A stretch of 64,000 bases of DNA from Deltaproteobacteria bacterium (GTDB lineage: Bacteria > Acidobacteriota > Thermoanaerobaculia > Multivoradales > JAHZIX01), in assembly GCA_022601195.1 (NCBI GenBank), contig JAHZIX010000029.1:248001-312000 (forward strand). The letters run 5' to 3'. The notes under the pieces are model-generated. The model saw nothing but the letters and a program-made list of their open reading frames with translations. It was not told the origin of the DNA and made no database searches. The position numbers and the translations under genes were made by a program. Below are positions 61,701 to 64,000 of the stretch, piece after piece. How positions within the stretch are numbered: position 1 is the first letter of the stretch; each line of letters starts with the position of its first letter.

Positions 61701-64000
61701 CAGGACGGTGGAGTGTCCATTGCCGTCGGTACGCACAATGAGGTTGCCAGCCGGATCGTAGGCATGCTCGGTCTCACCGCCGAGAGCATCTCGGACAACC
61801 GCTAGACGATTCATCGGATCGTACTCGTACTCGGTGCGAGCACTCCGAGGGTTGACGGTCGCGGTGAGCCGTCCCAGAGCGTCGAACTCCCGCTGGGTCA
61901 GCCCACTCAAGGCATCAGTTGTGGACTCGCGTAGGTTGCGTTCTTCGTAGCTGTGCTCGGTCACAGCGCCGAGAGGGTCGATTTGCCGCAGTAGATTGCC
62001 ATTCTCATCGTATTCGAAGCGATTGATTTGGGCTAGGGCATCTTTGATCTCGACCAAGCGGTCGAGATCATCGTATCGGAACTGGGTCGTGTTGCCTCTA
62101 GCGTCACGGGTCGAGATGCGGTTGTACATGAGGTCATAGGCGTGCTCGGTGCGGTGCTGTTCGGGATCAACCTCAGCTACCAGCCGGAGGTTGACATCGT
62201 ATTCGAACGAGCGCACACCACCACGGCGATCAGTCAGGCGCACCAATCGGTCGTTGAGGGCGTACTCATAGGTCGTGATCTGTGTCTTCGGATCGATGAC
62301 TGCAACCACGTTGTTGCCGGCATCGAAGGCGAAGCGAGTCGTGCGCCCGTTTCCGTCAGTCATCGAGAGTTGGCGGCCCGCAAGGTCGTAGGTCATGCTC
62401 GTCACTTGCCCCAAGGGATCCCGAATCTCGATGAGGCTCCCGAAGCCGTCGTACTGGAAAGTGGTGGCCTTGCCGTTGGGATCCGTGCGGCTGGTGACCT
62501 GCCCAAAGCCATCGTAGGTCATCGAAGTAGTTCCACCATCTGCCTGAAGAATCTCTTCCGGACTGCCATTGACCCACGTGAAAGAAGTCGTATTCCCTAC
62601 AGCGTTGGTCACCTGCTCAGGGTCGTTCTCCCCGTTGTAGACAGAGCTGGTAGTGCAACCGGTGGGGCAGATGGAGTGGACGAGGTTGTCCTGGTCGTCA
62701 TAGTCGTAGGACCAGCTGTTGCCCCGCCGGTCTGTGTACTCTTGAAGCTGATACTCATCATTCCAGACGAACCGCTCCGATTCTCCCAATGCGTCGATGC
62801 GCTCCGTCCGACGGAAGGCTTGGTCAAAGACGAAGGTCGTTGTGCGGCCCAGGTTGTCGGTGAAAGCCGTCTCGCCAGGACTGTAAGAAAAAGTGCTAAC
62901 GGTCCCCGCAGCGTCGTATTGCTCTACAACGCGGCAGCGGTCATCAACGACCTCGTAGACGTTGCGAAGGTAGACGATGCCCTCCGGATCTGAAACCGAG
63001 GTCATGCACTGTGAGTCACCGTAGCCGTAGCGGGCGATGCCGCCTCTGGGATCGGTGACTGCCGAGAGCTTGTCATCCGAGTAACTGTACAACCAGCGGC
63101 GTCCCAGAGGATCTGACATCGAAGTGATTCGTTCGTCGCTATGGGTGAAGTTCAGCGATCGGCCTGAAGCATCAGTCACGGAAAGCAGCTGGTCGTCAGC
63201 ATCGTAGGCGAAGGTGGTGGCGTTGCCGTAGCGGTCGATCTTCTGAGTGATCCGACCGAAAGCATCGGCAAGACCATGCGCTTCGAACTCGTAGACCCAT
63301 TGATCCGGAGTGGTCAGGCGCCAGCCGCCGGTAATCTCTTCGAGCTGATCGAAGATACCATTGGCGCCAGAGAATGCACTGTCGTTCCATTTGAAATAGC
63401 GTCCCTGGCCGTCCTCGAACCAGATCATGGCTGATCTGTCTGAATAGATTTGAAGGCGTACGTCCGCGACTGTTGTCCAGCCTTTTCCGAAGAGGCCAGT
63501 GTTCAACTTCTGTGCGTTGTAGAAGCGACGGATGGCAAGCTCGCTCTCACCCAATCCGGGTATTCCAATATCTTCTTCCCGTAGTGTGAAGTTGCCGGTA
63601 GTGGGCGTCACTGGATCACCGACTAGATCACCAAATGCCTGGCCGCCCTTTTCTCCCCCCCAGGTATGTTCGAAAACCGTCTCAGTTTCGGTAGGCGGAA
63701 CGCATGCACTCGGCCTGAAAATAATATCGCCTATGGCAATAGCCTTCTCGATTGCTGGCCTGAAGCCGGAGTCCTCGGTGATGTCGTCAAGGTATATGTA
63801 TTCTTGGCCCTTGTTATTGAACCCGTAGACTCCCAACAAGTGTTCAGGGTTAGGTGTGCGGTGATCTGCCCGGACAACTTCAGCTCGACCCTCGTGAAAG
63901 ATCACGTAACCGGCATCGGCCGTGATTCCATCACCTAGCGTGCCAAACCGTCCCTGCGCTGGCGGAATCTCAGCTAGGACGGCATAACACCCTGGTTCCG
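58785..64000 (-). CDS. RHS/YD-repeat protein, 5' end outside window
   Basis: At least 1738 residues; the frame is open to the right edge (…EIPPAQGRFGTLGDG upstream of GTG 63905), so the N-terminus is missing. It has a DUF6531-like start (GDPVTPTTGNFTLREEDIGIPGLGESELAIRRFYNAQ), dozens of YD repeats (YDxxGNLxxxxDxxG), and the RHS core end EWVEETWNMHFHSREYDPVAGVWSRAD...YVGDNPTRFRDRYGYS. A unique ~235-residue C-terminus with no recognised domain follows. RHS proteins form hollow shells that may enclose a C-terminal toxin, or act as surface wall-associated proteins. The secretion route cannot be judged because the N-terminus is absent. The DNA mirrors the YD periodicity, producing long meaningless antisense frames. 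Confidence 0.93.
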   Translation of the reverse strand, partial: EPGCYAVLAEIPPAQGRFGTLGDGITADAGYVIFHEGRAEVVRADHRTPNPEHLLGVYGFNNKGQEYIYLDDITEDSGFRPAIEKAIAIGDIIFRPSACVPPTETETVFEHTWGGEKGGQAFGDLVGDPVTPTTGNFTLREEDIGIPGLGESELAIRRFYNAQKLNTGLFGKGWTTVADVRLQIYSDRSAMIWFEDGQGRYFKWNDSAFSGANGIFDQLEEITGGWRLTTPDQWVYEFEAHGLADAFGRITQKIDRYGNATTFAYDADDQLLSVTDASGRSLNFTHSDERITSMSDPLGRRWLYSYSDDKLSAVTDPRGGIARYGYGDSQCMTSVSDPEGIVYLRNVYEVVDDRCRVVEQYDAAGTVSTFSYSPGETAFTDNLGRTTTFVFDQAFRRTERIDALGESERFVWNDEYQLQEYTDRRGNSWSYDYDDQDNLVHSICPTGCTTSSVYNGENDPEQVTNAVGNTTSFTWVNGSPEEILQADGGTTSMTYDGFGQVTSRTDPNGKATTFQYDGFGSLIEIRDPLGQVTSMTYDLAGRQLSMTDGNGRTTRFAFDAGNNVVAVIDPKTQITTYEYALNDRLVRLTDRRGGVRSFEYDVNLRLVAEVDPEQHRTEHAYDLMYNRISTRDARGNTTQFRYDDLDRLVEIKDALAQINRFEYDENGNLLRQIDPLGAVTEHSYEERNLRESTTDALSGLTQREFDALGRLTATVNPRSARTEYEYDPMNRLAVVRDALGGETEHAYDPAGNLIVRTDGNGHSTVLTYDSIDRLTSIRDPEGHQANLAYDAVRNLTQVTNGRGAITYFAYDPNDNLVRLQDALSGIALLTYDAEDNRTHITDPNGNTTRLDYDLDGLLVGLGEAGGQESTLGYDSGHNLRAFTNAKGHTTHRSYDPLNRLTSEIDPLGHETQFAYDPLNRLLALTDAEGNTTGYGYDLLGRLIAVTDALSQVTEYSYDPMGNLTLIRDANAQPTSFEYDLLDRVTQEINAVGSTWRYGYDAVGNLVEKRNARGQRIAHTYNRDDLLVRSRFPDKPDVRFSYDDAHNLTRIVDALGATQQVFDLLDRLTSSTNHVGQEVAYTFDAAGNRTSFRHQDDSLMRYEYDANNRQSRIVDPNGNIFDASYDLTHNLERIDYPNSTAATLAYDTADRLLSLTNRQVGGELISQFAYTLDRVGNRIRTEEAYRWPHLRSVVTDYQYDPTHRLVRSSDDLGRFNEYQFDAVGNRLGLHSNYDPYRTPTDVAPYTVTSSYDNADRLIHGVHSVFGATAYTYDEDGNRVRRQGPNVWTGADDTLRTDSKYDSENRLTRIASQRQVNRRRWQKLDETTMEYDGFDRLFRRTRDKKQGGGGRKWSDFVYDGLDPVSEHAHPSPQYTNYHRGLGRMLSLREKRGGGQGNLYYYHHDGLGSVSALTKHSGQSVHAYRYSDYGIPLDNNGRAADSSNFTNPHNHFTYTGQEWVEETWNMHFHSREYDPVAGVWSRADDFRGGLVEPATLHRFSYVGDNPTRFRDRYGYSREPSVTRSGPVLPKYLTDDLSSANIPSAAALVADGSAGLGFAFRKDLLRYSEEFWHSNLMTRARSRGDSSLWSFHVESRIGRSAWKTVRVAGDLAGTASDVIDIGRNVHAGSERLAEAFSNENTVLGKLEAIPAEVSAVSINTLWDMTSAVPVGALKLWTGTKELLGGDTSFERILIDEAERYEVTGDGIRENIDSALSTATEWWTAPGTREPNQIPNPLLSTL

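Noticed and set aside
60216..62993. Long plus-strand frames (about 280-300 codons) opposite the RHS gene
   Set aside because: They arise from the YD-repeat periodicity of the RHS gene; the translated antisense is a repetitive Val/Ile/Gly pattern without family features.
59900..63300. Regular short DNA repeats resembling an array
   Set aside because: Not a CRISPR: the spacing follows protein YD repeats, units are divergent and fully within one reading frame. No CRISPR array or cas gene was seen anywhere in the window.

Overview
The window reads as a stretch of chromosome from a GC-rich Gram-negative bacterium, most probably an Acidobacteriota member of the Thermoanaerobaculia/Holophagae type. 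The evidence is two tandem genes for GWxTD-like plus 'acidobacterial VWFA-related' proteins, several proteins built from carboxypeptidase-regulatory-like repeats, PDZ/TPR/CHAT and kinase-plus-secreted-partner architectures, outer-membrane barrels ending in Phe, and an RHS giant. This assignment is inference; no 16S or other marker rRNA is present.

Layout. 1-2.0 kb: the end of a dihydrolipoamide dehydrogenase gene and a RAYT (REP-associated tyrosine transposase) gene flanked by two 35-bp copies of one palindromic repeat in opposite orientation. 2.0-5.8 kb: LON-domain protein, IPP isomerase (idi), and a tightly overlapped thyA-folA-EamA exporter operon. 5.8-14.6 kb: a Ser/Thr kinase-like membrane protein lacking the catalytic Asp, coupled to a secreted coiled-coil protein; then, divergently, a molybdopterin oxidoreductase and a 1189-residue PDZ-TPR-CHAT lipoprotein. 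14.6-22.2 kb: maf, two translationally coupled GWxTD/VWFA paralogues, and a cysteine desulfurase. 22.3-28.5 kb: rsmI, a SurA-N chaperone-like protein, and prmC-murA-slt. 28.5-39.9 kb: a 1386-residue repeat protein, queG, a saccharopine-dehydrogenase-like reductase, tag, a 'secreted peptide - ECF sigma - TPR' operon, then prfA and rpmE. The often-linked rpmE-prfA and prmC-murA pairs are therefore separated by about 10 kb. 40.2-42.6 kb: a second ECF sigma factor with a membrane zinc-finger anti-sigma factor and a DUF4097 secreted protein. 42.6-49.9 kb: an M14 carboxypeptidase and an NtrC-type two-component system with a convincing sigma-54 promoter and upstream tandem sites. 50-55.8 kb: a TonB-receptor-like outer-membrane protein, comF, a small barrel, a TlpA-like thioredoxin and hflX. 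55.8-64 kb: tRNA-Ala(GGC), a 1.1-kb gene-poor stretch with a large nested inverted repeat, a zinc-finger/TPR protein paralogous to the one beside the first sigma factor, and an RHS/YD-repeat protein that runs off the right edge.

How it fits together. Housekeeping genes (folate/dTMP, isoprenoid, peptidoglycan, release factor, ribosome, tRNA modification, Fe-S) are interleaved with envelope-facing and signalling genes. The most interesting parts are the regulatory modules: the pseudokinase/coiled-coil pair, the sigma-linked TPR family with two members in the window, an ECF sigma gene with an ECF-like promoter directly in front of it, the self-contained RpoN promoter of the two-component operon, the lipid-anchored caspase-like CHAT protein, and the RHS protein with an unrecognised C-terminal domain.
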